DNA of 17,860 bases. It comes from JAZDKP01 sp043802925 (GTDB lineage Bacteria; Fibrobacterota; OXYB2-FULL-49-7; JAEUSG01). Location: assembly GCA_043802925.1 (NCBI GenBank), contig JAZDKP010000281.1, forward strand, positions 1-17,860, read 5' to 3'. The notes beneath the pieces were generated by a model, which was not told where the DNA came from, did not search any database, and saw only the letters and a program-made list of their open reading frames with translations. The position numbers and the translations under genes were made by a program. The number at the start of each line of letters is the position of its first letter. The first letter of the stretch is position 1. This document shows positions 6,455-14,620 of this stretch, in pieces.

Positions 6455-8815
6455 TCAATTCTTCTGCATATACGCAAACCGCCCTGTAACCCCTGCCGGG
6501 AGTCTGGGCCAAAGGAAAATCAACAACAGCACCACAACAAGCGCACCCGCGGACGCCTTGGCACCAGTGACAAGCGCCTTGGACCGGTATTCGAAAACCA
6601 GCGTATGCCCGCCCTTTGGAATATCAACGCCTCGGAATAGATAATTTGTCCGGAAGATGGGAACCTCTTTGCCGTCCAAAAGAGCGTGCCAGGCCGGGTA
6701 AAACACCTCGCTCGCAAAAAGCAGGCTGTTGTCGTTTGCAAGGATTGCAAGCTCGATGCGCTCAGGCTTGAATGAGACCACGCGGACGCTGCCCAGAGAA
6801 TCGGGCGACAGCGCGGGGTTAAGCAGGAGCGTGGGCCGGGATTCGACCACCGCGTCACGCAGGGGGTTGAAGGACGGACTGTTGATTGCGCGGATGGCCG
6901 CATCGCCGTCCGGAACTGTAAACACGCGTGAGCGCAGGCTAAAGCGCGGACAGGTGGCGGAATCCGGGGCGATGTAGAACCCACTGTTGTCGGGGTTGGC
7001 GCGGAACCGGGCGCTGAAAAGGGACATACCTTTGTCCGGCGCCACCTCATGCACAAAGCGCGAAAGCCGGAGCAGGTGAAGCTGGTTGTATCCCTCCACA
7101 ACCGGAAACGCGTATACGTTGCCCCAGTTAAGGTGCGGGAAGATGCGGACCCCCTTTCCCTCGCCCTCAAAGATGCGCCCCTGGAAACGGGAATGGGTTT
7201 GCGCAAGGTCGGCCTTGATTTTTTCGATGGTATCGCTTTTGGGATAGGCCATGGGGCCAGACACCCTGCCGTTGCCAAAGACATGGCCGAACAAATAGAG
7301 TTCGAAGAAAACAAAGATGACAAGAGTAAGCGCGGCATATTCCTTTTGACCGGCGCGGGTAAGGTAAGCGATGAGCCCTACCGAAGCAACGAGTATGAAT
7401 AGGCCGAAACCAACCGCCTTCCGGGCACAGGCCGCCTTGACAGGGGCCACTCCCGAAAGCCATGTGAACGAAACAAACAGGGCAAGCGCAAAGACCCCGG
7501 CGGTGATTGCGAGCGGTTTCAAATCCATCTTTGGCCCGTACTCACCAAACTTTCGACTCTCCTCGGTCAATCTGTCGAGCGCCAGCCCCACCGCGAACGC
7601 AAAGGAGAAAGTGAACAGGAAGGCAAAGCGCCCTGGATGGCGGAAGCTGCCGAAGCCCGGGACATACTGGAAGACCCAGTAATAGAGCGGCCCGTTGCTG
7701 CCGAGAGCCAGCAGGAGACTGAGGAGGGCCATCAGGGAAAAGAAAACAAACTTCTTTTCTTTTTTAAGATACCGGAACCCTGCGGCAAACAGGAGCAATG
7801 GAAGCACGCCGATAAAGATGGCGGTTTCCCAGAACAGGTGCTGGCCCGCGCCGCCCCAGTACGGGGAACCGTTCAGGAATTCACCTGACACAGGGCTCTG
7901 GGACATGATTCCCGTCACCCAGCCGAAAAACTTAGGCGCCAGAAAGGTGATGAGCCCCTGAAAACCAAGCGAACCTGCGGAAGATTCGTCCCAGGTCATG
8001 TTGCTGCGCACGCTCTCGGCCGAGAGCTCCATGGTAGGCAACAGCTGAACAAGCGCGAGTCCGGCCGCAATTGCCATAAAGAGGCCGAAAAATGCGAAAT
8101 AACCGAGGAGCCCGCGCCACCCTTTGGAACGGTTTTCGAAAGCCACGAGGAGCGTGTAGGCGAGCAGCAGGCAACCACCGAACAGTGTATACTGCGCATA
8201 ACCGCCGAGGATGGAGACGCCGAAAAAGAGCGCACCCAGGGCCAGAAAACGGAGACTGCCGGATTCATACGATTTCTTAAGAAAAAGAAAAGCAAAAGGC
8301 AGCCAGGCTGAAACATAAAGGAAAACGATATGGATGACGTGCGTGCTCACGAAACCGGAGAACATGCAAATGACCGCAGTGAGCAATGCGGCCCCCTCGC
8401 TCATAAGGAAGGAGCGCGCCAGAAAATAAGCGCCGAAGCCAAAAAGCAGGACGTGCAAAAGGATGAACCAGATAAAGGCCGTGCCGCCCGGTTCAAAAAG
8501 ACGCGAAAGACCAAAGAGGACCCAGTTGGGCGGGTAAAAGAGTCCGGTCTGCATGTCCGCCTGGTAGGGCATACCGCCAAATATGTAAGGGGTCCATTGC
8601 GGGAGCGCGCCCTGGGACAGGGCCCGCGCGGTGTAGACCGCGTTGGGATAGTGCTGCTCAAGCACGTCCTCCCACAGGTAGTTGGAGCCGGACAGCAGGG
8701 GAAAATAGAACAGGCAAAAGAACGCGAAAAGCAGCAGGGGCGCGTACTTCTTGTACTTCCCCAGTTCGCCTCCGGGCAGAGGCGCCGGTTCAGGAACCGC
8801 GTTCTTTTTTGCCAT
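6455..8815 (-). CDS. YfhO-family polytopic membrane protein (putative GT-C glycosyltransferase)
   Basis: A 786-residue integral membrane protein. A short basic N-terminus is followed by a first helix (about 24-42), then the extracytoplasmic loop SNYLWEDVLEQHYPNA with acidic E49 and D50, which resemble the catalytic acidic residue of GT-C enzymes. QWTPYIFGGMPYQADMQTGLFYPPNW is typical of YfhO. Roughly ten further hydrophobic stretches lead to a soluble domain of about 200 residues, with SEVFYPAWHALLDGKEV and the last strand GGHTLVFEYRSKAL, then a final helix near 751-765. YfhO proteins are thought to transfer sugars from polyprenyl-phosphate donors to wall polymers or lipids outside the membrane; for this one it is inference. 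ATG 8815 has AGAGGA six bases upstream. The gene follows the DUF2723 gene by 13 bases, so they are probably co-transcribed. The ALG5-like GT2 downstream could supply the donor. Confidence 0.88.
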   Translation of the reverse strand: MAKKNAVPEPAPLPGGELGKYKKYAPLLLFAFFCLFYFPLLSGSNYLWEDVLEQHYPNAVYTARALSQGALPQWTPYIFGGMPYQADMQTGLFYPPNWVLFGLSRLFEPGGTAFIWFILLHVLLFGFGAYFLARSFLMSEGAALLTAVICMFSGFVSTHVIHIVFLYVSAWLPFAFLFLKKSYESGSLRFLALGALFFGVSILGGYAQYTLFGGCLLLAYTLLVAFENRSKGWRGLLGYFAFFGLFMAIAAGLALVQLLPTMELSAESVRSNMTWDESSAGSLGFQGLITFLAPKFFGWVTGIMSQSPVSGEFLNGSPYWGGAGQHLFWETAIFIGVLPLLLFAAGFRYLKKEKKFVFFSLMALLSLLLALGSNGPLYYWVFQYVPGFGSFRHPGRFAFLFTFSFAFAVGLALDRLTEESRKFGEYGPKMDLKPLAITAGVFALALFVSFTWLSGVAPVKAACARKAVGFGLFILVASVGLIAYLTRAGQKEYAALTLVIFVFFELYLFGHVFGNGRVSGPMAYPKSDTIEKIKADLAQTHSRFQGRIFEGEGKGVRIFPHLNWGNVYAFPVVEGYNQLHLLRLSRFVHEVAPDKGMSLFSARFRANPDNSGFYIAPDSATCPRFSLRSRVFTVPDGDAAIRAINSPSFNPLRDAVVESRPTLLLNPALSPDSLGSVRVVSFKPERIELAILANDNSLLFASEVFYPAWHALLDGKEVPIFRTNYLFRGVDIPKGGHTLVFEYRSKALVTGAKASAGALVVVLLLIFLWPRLPAGVTGRFAYMQKN

Positions 8816-8821
8816 GGCCCG

Positions 8822-8827
8822 TCCTCT
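8822..8827 (-). promoter_or_regulatory. Shine-Dalgarno of the YfhO gene
   Basis: AGAGGA on the minus strand, six bases before ATG 8815 and directly after the TAA of the DUF2723 gene. It supports the annotated start and read-through translation from the upstream gene. Confidence 0.7.
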
Positions 8828-8828
8828 T

Positions 8829-11800
8829 TTAAAAGGCGCCGCTACGCAGCTGCATGAGCTCCTGCTGGGAGCGCTGGTCCTGCGGATTAGCAGCTGTCCA
8901 TTTTTCGAGCAGCGCCTTCAGGGGCTCGCGCAGCTTGGCCTGGCGGTAATAATTCACCAGCGCGGACACGGCATTGACCGTTTCACGGTGTTCCGACTTG
9001 GCAAAATTAGGATCCAGTTTGTACACGACCTTCTCAAGATAAGCAGCGCCGTCCTTCTGGCGGCCGCTGTCCATGAGGAGAAGTCCCAGGTTGACCGTGC
9101 ACATATAGTCTTCGGCATCGAGCGAAAGTCCCTGCTTGAGCGCGGTCTCGGCCAGGTCAGACTTGCCGTCCATGGCGTACATCTGGGCCGACATCACGCG
9201 GCCACGCCAGTCGGAGGGCAGGATGGAAATGCAGCGCGTGAGCTCGCGCCGGATGTCCTCGAAAAGGCGGTCGCCTTCGGCGCGCGCGGCCTTGGCCGCG
9301 GTTTCCTTGGCAGAAATGAGCGCGGCATCGGGTTTTTTCGCCTTTTTCTGTTCGTCAATTTCACGCTGGAGGCCCTTTTCCAGTTCGCGGGCGCGGGAAA
9401 GGGAGTTGCGCACCTCGTACACGTAACCAATAAAGCAGGCCGCGTAGTTGGACAGCAGGCGCTCGTGCTCGTCGTTGAGGTAATAGCGGCGGTCGCCGAG
9501 GTTGGTAAAGCGGTAGACCTTGTCGAGCAGATAGCGCGTGCGCTCCGCGTTAAGGCGCTGCGACTGCTTCTGCGGGAGCACGCGGTAGACGAGACCTTCC
9601 ATGGAAAGGTATTCGGCCAGGCCCATCAGGTTGTCGTTGGAAACCGTGACCGCGAAATAGACGGGCCGGTCCGCGATGTTGCCGTGCACGATGTTGAGAA
9701 TCATGTAGTCCTGCACGCGGAAGTAGGGCGTCTGCGACGCGTCAGGGATGGTGATCTCGAGCTTCCAGGAGGACAGGACCACCTTGCGCGGCGTGCGAAG
9801 CATGTTGCGCCGGATGGTGACCTCTTTGGCAAAGGCCTCCTTGGCCACAAACCGGGGCTGGAACATTTCGTCAAAGATGACAGTGGGAATGTTAAGCTTG
9901 GGCTGGACATCCATGAGCTGGGCGATGTACCAATCGGTGTTGAGGAGGCTTAAGTTCACAACCCTGACGTCACGCCGTATGCCATAGGCTTCCTGCAGGG
10001 TCCAGAGCGGGAAGGTGTCATTGTCGCCGTTGGTGAAGAGGATGCCGTTGCGTTCGCATGACATGAGAAGATTGTAGCCGTAATCGAACGGCACCCAGTT
10101 GCCTGCGCGCGACTTGAGGGTCATGTTCATGGAGAGCGGGAGCGCGGGCGACGCCAGGAGCAGGAGCGTCACTGCGGGAAGGACCCAGGGTTTGCGATCA
10201 CGGTACCGGCCTGAAAGGAAATGAAGCAGGCAGGCAAAGCCGATGCCCATCCACAGGCCGAAGAGCATGAAACCCGGGTTCCAGAAGTAATCGCGCTCGC
10301 GGACCTCCATCTGGATGGGCGGGGGTTGCGGCCCCTGCCGGCCCATCTGTTCCCACCGCACCATCTCGCGGTACTCCGGAATCGTGCCGTCCGCGAAATT
10401 CATGTAGAGAATGAGGCCGACCGTGGTGGCAATCAGCGAGAGCCCGAGGTAAAGCGCCGCAGGCCGGTTCCGTTTGTAGGTGTACCGCATGGCCCAGAGG
10501 ACGAACAGGAACGGCAGCAGGTAGGCCAACAGCTTGAGCGGCCGGAGGAGCGGGTGGGCCCCGAGCCGGATTTCGCCCGAGAAGATGTCACGGAAATTGT
10601 AGTATTGGACCGCGAGGTACCCGCCAAAACCCATGTGCTGATGGTTGATGAATTGGCTGGAGAAAGTGCCGCGGCGGTGGACCATGCGAACGATCATGCT
10701 CTCGTCGCCGTATTGCTTGCGCTCAACGAAATAAATGAACTTGTCCCAGGTCTCCTTTTTGAACAGGTCACCCGGACTGTGGATGACGACCTCGGGGTTG
10801 TTTTCATCGACATAGGGGTCCAGGTAGGAGCGGACCGGGACGTAGAAGTGGATGGAAAAACCGATGAATGCGAAGAAAACAAGGAAGAAACAGAACTTCC
10901 ACTGGGCCAGTTCCTGATCGCGCTTGCCCCTGGAAAGCAGGAAGGGCAGCACGGCCAGGGCCAGATAGACCAATCCGAGGATAAAATTCAGCCCTTCAAA
11001 ATTGGGGTCTTGTGCCGAGGGAACCGCGCTCCAGAGGGAATAAACGGCCATGGCGCCGAGGATAAATCCGCAGACGTACTTGGCGGTCTCGCGGTTCAGG
11101 AACACCCAGAGCAGGCAGACCAGCATGAGCACGGGTCCGATGATGAGAAAGCTGGAAATGGAATACATGACCGAGAGGATGCTGAAACCAATGAGCCAGA
11201 GCTGCCACTGCTTGAGCTTTTCCTGGTCATGCAGAATGACGAAAAGAAAGATGAAAGGCAACGGGATGACCGTGTAAAGCTGGAAACCGATGCCGAGAAA
11301 CGCAAGGTAAGTAATCAGCAAGAGGATTTTATTTCCCTCCGGCGACTTGCGGTAATCGTACCACTTAAGGCCCAGCCAGAACTCCAGCGCAATGAGGCAA
11401 TTGGCCACGGCATACACCTCGGCCTCCACCGCATTAAACCAGGTGGTAAAACCGTACGCACAGAAGAGAGCGCCGGCAAAAGCACCCGCAAGCGGAATCA
11501 TTTTGGCCCAGGTCGTGGCCTCTTTTTCCGGATCAATAAAGAAGCGGATGACACGGTAGATGGAAAGAAATACCAGGAGCGCGGTCAAGGCGCTGGAAAC
11601 AGGTGACAGCAGGGTAATCCGGAACGAAACGTCCTGGATAAAGGAAAGCGCCATGGTCGCAATCCGGTTGAGAAGAATATAGAGGGGCGCGCCCGGCGGA
11701 TGCGGGACCGAGAGGGTGGCGCCGCAGGCGATGAACTCGCCGCAGTCCCAGAACGAGACCGTGGGCGCCATGGTCATCAGATAAGGGATGAGCGAGAAAA

Positions 11801-11852
11801 CAAAGACCAGGAACCCGAAGATTCGGACCATGCGTTTTTCGTTGTAAGCCAT
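8829..11852 (-). CDS. DUF2723 (TMEM260-like) polytopic membrane protein with C-terminal TPR-like tail
   Basis: From ATG 11852 the protein is 1007 residues. The same frame is open to 12224, but that stretch is the nusB gene read out of frame, giving a low-complexity Ser/Pro/Arg translation, so it is excluded. After a first helix (about 9-28) comes the family signature: TVSFWDCGEFIACGA (31-45; D36 and E39) and VPHPPGAPLYILLNR (49-63). About ten more membrane segments follow. A periplasmic region contains FTNGDNDTFPLWTLQEAYGIR. The last 170 residues hold a charged helical stretch (LEKGLQREIDEQKKAKKPDA) and TPR-like repeats (MYAMDGKSDLAETALKQGL; LGLLLMDSGRQKDGAAYLEKVV). Vertebrate TMEM260 is a protein O-mannosyltransferase; bacterial relatives are uncharacterised, so a polyprenyl-sugar-dependent transferase is inference. 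No ribosome-binding site is visible. It starts 25 bases after the nusB stop. Confidence 0.88.
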   Translation of the reverse strand: MAYNEKRMVRIFGFLVFVFSLIPYLMTMAPTVSFWDCGEFIACGATLSVPHPPGAPLYILLNRIATMALSFIQDVSFRITLLSPVSSALTALLVFLSIYRVIRFFIDPEKEATTWAKMIPLAGAFAGALFCAYGFTTWFNAVEAEVYAVANCLIALEFWLGLKWYDYRKSPEGNKILLLITYLAFLGIGFQLYTVIPLPFIFLFVILHDQEKLKQWQLWLIGFSILSVMYSISSFLIIGPVLMLVCLLWVFLNRETAKYVCGFILGAMAVYSLWSAVPSAQDPNFEGLNFILGLVYLALAVLPFLLSRGKRDQELAQWKFCFFLVFFAFIGFSIHFYVPVRSYLDPYVDENNPEVVIHSPGDLFKKETWDKFIYFVERKQYGDESMIVRMVHRRGTFSSQFINHQHMGFGGYLAVQYYNFRDIFSGEIRLGAHPLLRPLKLLAYLLPFLFVLWAMRYTYKRNRPAALYLGLSLIATTVGLILYMNFADGTIPEYREMVRWEQMGRQGPQPPPIQMEVRERDYFWNPGFMLFGLWMGIGFACLLHFLSGRYRDRKPWVLPAVTLLLLASPALPLSMNMTLKSRAGNWVPFDYGYNLLMSCERNGILFTNGDNDTFPLWTLQEAYGIRRDVRVVNLSLLNTDWYIAQLMDVQPKLNIPTVIFDEMFQPRFVAKEAFAKEVTIRRNMLRTPRKVVLSSWKLEITIPDASQTPYFRVQDYMILNIVHGNIADRPVYFAVTVSNDNLMGLAEYLSMEGLVYRVLPQKQSQRLNAERTRYLLDKVYRFTNLGDRRYYLNDEHERLLSNYAACFIGYVYEVRNSLSRARELEKGLQREIDEQKKAKKPDAALISAKETAAKAARAEGDRLFEDIRRELTRCISILPSDWRGRVMSAQMYAMDGKSDLAETALKQGLSLDAEDYMCTVNLGLLLMDSGRQKDGAAYLEKVVYKLDPNFAKSEHRETVNAVSALVNYYRQAKLREPLKALLEKWTAANPQDQRSQQELMQLRSGAF

Positions 11853-11877
11853 GGGAGGGTTTGCTTTCGTAAAAAAG

Positions 11878-12309
11878 TTAATGGATGGAATGGGGTTGGG
11901 TTTCTTTTTTCTCTTTAAAGGCGATGGGGTCGAGGATGCCGTTGATGAACGTGCCCGACTTGTCGGTGCTGAACTTTTTGGCGAGTTCGATGGCCTCATC
12001 GATGGAGACCTTGGGCGGGATGTCGTCAAACCAGAGAATCTCGGCGATGGCCATGCGCAGGATGTTGCGGTCGAGCACGGCCACGCGCTCGAGCTCCCAG
12101 TTGTCGCACTGCTTGCGGATGCGCTCGTTGAGTTCCGGCATCCGCGCGCGCACCTGCTCGGTGAGCCGCACGGAATACTCCCAGGTCTCGGTATCGGGCG
12201 CGGCTTCGCGCCGGATATCGGCAAGCACCTTCCCGACTTCCTCCCCCGAAAGCTCGATGCTGTAGAGCGCCTGGAGCGACAGCTCCCGCGCCAGCCTGCG
12301 TTTTTTCAT
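11878..12309 (-). CDS. nusB: Transcription antitermination factor NusB
   Basis: A 143-residue all-helical protein, the usual NusB length. MKKRRLARELSLQALYSIEL is the diagnostic N-terminus (RRxARExALQALY). LERVAVLDRNILRMAIAEILWFDDIPPKVSIDEAIELAKKFS, followed by GTFINGILD, matches the conserved C-terminal half. NusB binds boxA RNA with NusE (S10) and promotes antitermination, mainly on rRNA operons. ATG 12309 lies two bases after the ribH stop (TAACCATG), which is the common ribH-nusB arrangement. No strong ribosome-binding site is visible, so coupling to ribH translation is likely. The C-terminal tail KEKKETQPHSIH is variable and probably disordered. Identity is very secure. Confidence 0.96.
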   Translation of the reverse strand: MKKRRLARELSLQALYSIELSGEEVGKVLADIRREAAPDTETWEYSVRLTEQVRARMPELNERIRKQCDNWELERVAVLDRNILRMAIAEILWFDDIPPKVSIDEAIELAKKFSTDKSGTFINGILDPIAFKEKKETQPHSIH

Positions 12310-12311
12310 GG

Positions 12312-12779
12312 TTACTTCAGCTTTTTCATGAGGCTGGCCATTTCCATGGCCGCAATACTCGCGTCCCAGCCCTTGTTGCCCGACTTGGTGCCCGCGCGCT
12401 CAATGGCCTGCTCAATGGTGTCGGTGGTGAGCACGCCGAAGATAATGGGCACACCGGTCTCGAACGAACCCTGGGCCACGCCCTTGGCCACCTCGGACGC
12501 CACAAGGTCGAAATGTGCCGTGGCCCCGCGGATGACCGCGCCCAGGCAGATGACCGCGTCGTATTTTTTGGAGGCAGCCAGTTTTTTCGCCACCACCGGA
12601 ATTTCAAAGGAGCCGGGCACGTAGACCTCGACGATGTCCTTTTCGTCGCCTTCGTGCCGGAGGAGGCAATCGAGGGCGCCCTCCTTGAGCTTGGTGGAGA
12701 TGAGCTCGTTGAAGCGGCTGATGACCAACGCAATCTTCAAGCCCTTCGCGCTGACAATCCCTTCGATTTTGTGTGCCAT
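12312..12779 (-). CDS. ribH: 6,7-dimethyl-8-ribityllumazine synthase
   Basis: A 155-residue lumazine synthase. It condenses 5-amino-6-ribitylamino-uracil with 3,4-dihydroxy-2-butanone-4-phosphate, the penultimate riboflavin step, normally as a pentamer or 60-mer capsid. Seen motifs are LVISRFNELIS (18-28, substrate-binding aromatic F23), VPGSFEIPV (54-62), CLGAVIRGATAHFDLVASEV (78-97) with the catalytic His at H89, and GVLTTDTIEQAIERAGTKSGNKG. ATG 12779 has AGGAAG (12787-12792) seven bases upstream. A longer reading to 13277 is the ribBA gene out of frame and is rejected. It starts 13 bases after the ribBA stop and is followed by nusB. All expected residues are present. Confidence 0.97.
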   Translation of the reverse strand: MAHKIEGIVSAKGLKIALVISRFNELISTKLKEGALDCLLRHEGDEKDIVEVYVPGSFEIPVVAKKLAASKKYDAVICLGAVIRGATAHFDLVASEVAKGVAQGSFETGVPIIFGVLTTDTIEQAIERAGTKSGNKGWDASIAAMEMASLMKKLK

Positions 12780-12792
12780 AAGGACCCTTCCT

Positions 12793-13986
12793 TTAAATGA
12801 GATGACCCAGTTTTTCCCGCTTGGTGTTGAGGTATTTCCGGTTCCGGGCCTGCCCCGGAACAATGAGCGGCACGCGCTCCCGGATTTCAATATTGTACCC
12901 CTCAAGCCCGTAGATTTTACGCGGGTTGTTGGTGAGGAGGCGCACTTTGCGCACGTTGAGGTCCGAGAGGATTTGCGCGCCGATGCCGTAGTCGCGCTTG
13001 TCGGCCGGGAAACCGAGCGCCTCGTTGGCCTCCACCGTGTCCATGCCCTTGTCCTGCAGGGCGTAGGCGCGCATTTTGTTGGCAAACCCGATGCCCCGCC
13101 CCTCCTGCCGCAGGTAGACGAGCACGCCGCCCTGTTTTGCGATGGCCTTGAGCGCGGTCGAAAGCTGATCGCCGCAGTCGCAGCGAAGCGATGCGAGCAC
13201 GTCGCCCGTGAGGCATTCGGAGTGCACGCGCACAAGCACCGGACGGTCCGGGGAGATGCAGCCCGACACGAGTGCAAAATGACAGCCGTTGTTCATGATG
13301 TCCTCGTAGCAGACAAGGCGGAACTCGCCGTACCGGGTGGGCAACAGGGGTTCGGCCACGCGGCGCACGAGCTTTTCTTTTTTGAACCGGTACTCAATGA
13401 GGCTTTTAATGCTGATGAGTTTGAGCGTGTGCTTTTTGATGAACCGGCCGAGGTCGGAAAGACGCGCCATGGTACCGTCATCGTTCATGATTTCGCAGAT
13501 GACGCCTGCGGGCGCGAGGCCCGCCATACGCGCAAGGTCCACGCTGGCCTCGGTCTGGCCCGCGCGCACAAGCACCCCGCCTTCGCGCGCGCGTAAAGGG
13601 AAGGTGTGTCCCGGGCTCACGAGGTCATGCGGCTTTGTCTTGGGGTTCACCAGGACGCGGATGGTGCGCGCGCGGTCCGCGGCCGAGATGCCGGTGGTGA
13701 CACCCGTGCGCGCCTCCACGGACACGGTAAAACCCGTGCCAAAAGGCGAGCGGTTGTCGGAGGTCATCATGGGCAGCCCCAGCCGGTCGAGGATGGGGCC
13801 GTCGAGCGCAGTGCAGATAAGACCGCGGCCATGGCAGGCCATGAAGTTTATTTTGGCGGGCGTGACATACTCGGCCGCGCAGCAGAGGTCGCCCTCATTC
13901 TCGCGGTTCTCGTCATCCGTGATGACGATAAGCTGACCCTTCTTATAATCCGCGAGTGCGGCTTCGACCGTTGAGAAGATGTTCAT
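12793..13986 (-). CDS. ribBA: Bifunctional 3,4-dihydroxy-2-butanone-4-phosphate synthase / GTP cyclohydrolase II
   Basis: A 397-residue fusion supplying both riboflavin precursors. The N-terminal RibB domain (about 1-200) has DDENRENEGDL (24-34, Mg-binding acidic residues), HGRGLICTAL (52-61), RTGVTTGISAADRART (93-108) and GVICEIMNDDGTMAR (161-175). The C-terminal RibA domain (about 205-375) has the zinc site SECLTGDVLASLRCDCGDQL (C258, C269, C271), YLRQEGRGIGFANKMRAY (291-308) and LLTNNPRKIYGLEGY (350-364). RibA opens GTP to the pyrimidine intermediate; RibB acts on ribulose-5-phosphate. ATG 13986 overlaps the ribE stop as TAATG, a classic coupling junction, with AGAGGA eleven bases upstream. 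Both active sites look intact, so it should be truly bifunctional, unlike degenerate RibBA proteins. Confidence 0.97.
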   Translation of the reverse strand: MNIFSTVEAALADYKKGQLIVITDDENRENEGDLCCAAEYVTPAKINFMACHGRGLICTALDGPILDRLGLPMMTSDNRSPFGTGFTVSVEARTGVTTGISAADRARTIRVLVNPKTKPHDLVSPGHTFPLRAREGGVLVRAGQTEASVDLARMAGLAPAGVICEIMNDDGTMARLSDLGRFIKKHTLKLISIKSLIEYRFKKEKLVRRVAEPLLPTRYGEFRLVCYEDIMNNGCHFALVSGCISPDRPVLVRVHSECLTGDVLASLRCDCGDQLSTALKAIAKQGGVLVYLRQEGRGIGFANKMRAYALQDKGMDTVEANEALGFPADKRDYGIGAQILSDLNVRKVRLLTNNPRKIYGLEGYNIEIRERVPLIVPGQARNRKYLNTKREKLGHLI

Positions 13987-14618
13987 TAATATCCGTATCC
14001 TCTGAGTCTCTCTTCCGTCAGCCCCGGCTTTTGACCTGCGAGCAGGCTTTCGGTATATTTTGCCAGGATGTCGGCCTCGATGTTCACCGCGTCCCCGTTC
14101 TTTTTCTGACCCAGCGTGGTCCGTTTGAGCGTTTCGGGGATGACCGCCACGGTAAAACCGTCCGGCCCCTTTTCAGCCACCGTGAGGCTGACGCCATCCA
14201 CGGCCACGGAACCCTTTTCCACCACATATTTCATGTAAACGCCCTCCATCCGAACGGTACGGAAGAGGGTTTCACCCTCGCGTCGGTCGCGGAGCACCGT
14301 GCCCACGGTATCGACATGACCCTGCACGATGTGACCGCCCATCCGGTCGTTGAGGCGCAGCGCGCGCTCCAGATTGACCGCAAGCCCGGCCTTTGCGTTC
14401 TTGAGCGTGCTGCGGGAGAGCGTCTCAACCGTGGCCAGCGCGGAAAAACCGTTTGGCAGAAGCTTTTCCACGGTCAGGCAGACGCCGTCCACGGACACGG
14501 ACTCGCCGGGTTTAAGGTCCGGCAGCAATGCCAAAGCCGTGACCATGATTTCCATCGCCCCGCTTCGTTCCGAAACGCGCTCGATTTTCCCGATTCCTTC
14601 AATGAGCCCGGTAAACAT
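13986..14618 (-). CDS. ribE: Riboflavin synthase, alpha subunit
   Basis: A 210-residue enzyme that dismutates two molecules of 6,7-dimethyl-8-ribityllumazine to riboflavin as a homotrimer. The diagnostic N-terminus MFTGLIEGIGKIE is present. The two lumazine-binding barrels are visible as an internal repeat: GESVSVDGVCLTVEKL in the first half and KGSVAVDGVSLTVAEK in the second. The linker MGGHIVQGHVDTVG is conserved. It begins two bases after the ribD stop and its TAA overlaps the ribBA ATG, so the four rib genes form one transcription unit. The symbol ribE follows the numbering in which ribH is lumazine synthase; E. coli calls this gene ribC. The Shine-Dalgarno candidate GGGAAGG is too far upstream, so coupling to ribD is likely. 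Confidence 0.97.
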   Translation of the reverse strand: MFTGLIEGIGKIERVSERSGAMEIMVTALALLPDLKPGESVSVDGVCLTVEKLLPNGFSALATVETLSRSTLKNAKAGLAVNLERALRLNDRMGGHIVQGHVDTVGTVLRDRREGETLFRTVRMEGVYMKYVVEKGSVAVDGVSLTVAEKGPDGFTVAVIPETLKRTTLGQKKNGDAVNIEADILAKYTESLLAGQKPGLTEERLRGYGY

Positions 14619-14620
14619 AA

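Noticed and set aside
8751..9953. 400-codon plus-strand open frame, and similar long plus-strand frames at 10221-11606, 12634-13596, 15788-16705 and 16724-17668
   Set aside because: All are antisense to well-supported genes; long mirror frames are expected in G+C-rich coding DNA and none shows a known domain.
11853..12224. N-terminal extension of the DUF2723 frame by 124 codons
   Set aside because: It lies inside nusB in another frame and gives a Ser/Pro/Arg-rich translation; the real domain begins at ATG 11852.
12780..13277. N-terminal extension of the lumazine synthase frame by 166 codons
   Set aside because: It is the ribBA gene read out of frame; ATG 12779 has a ribosome-binding site and the family's normal N-terminus.
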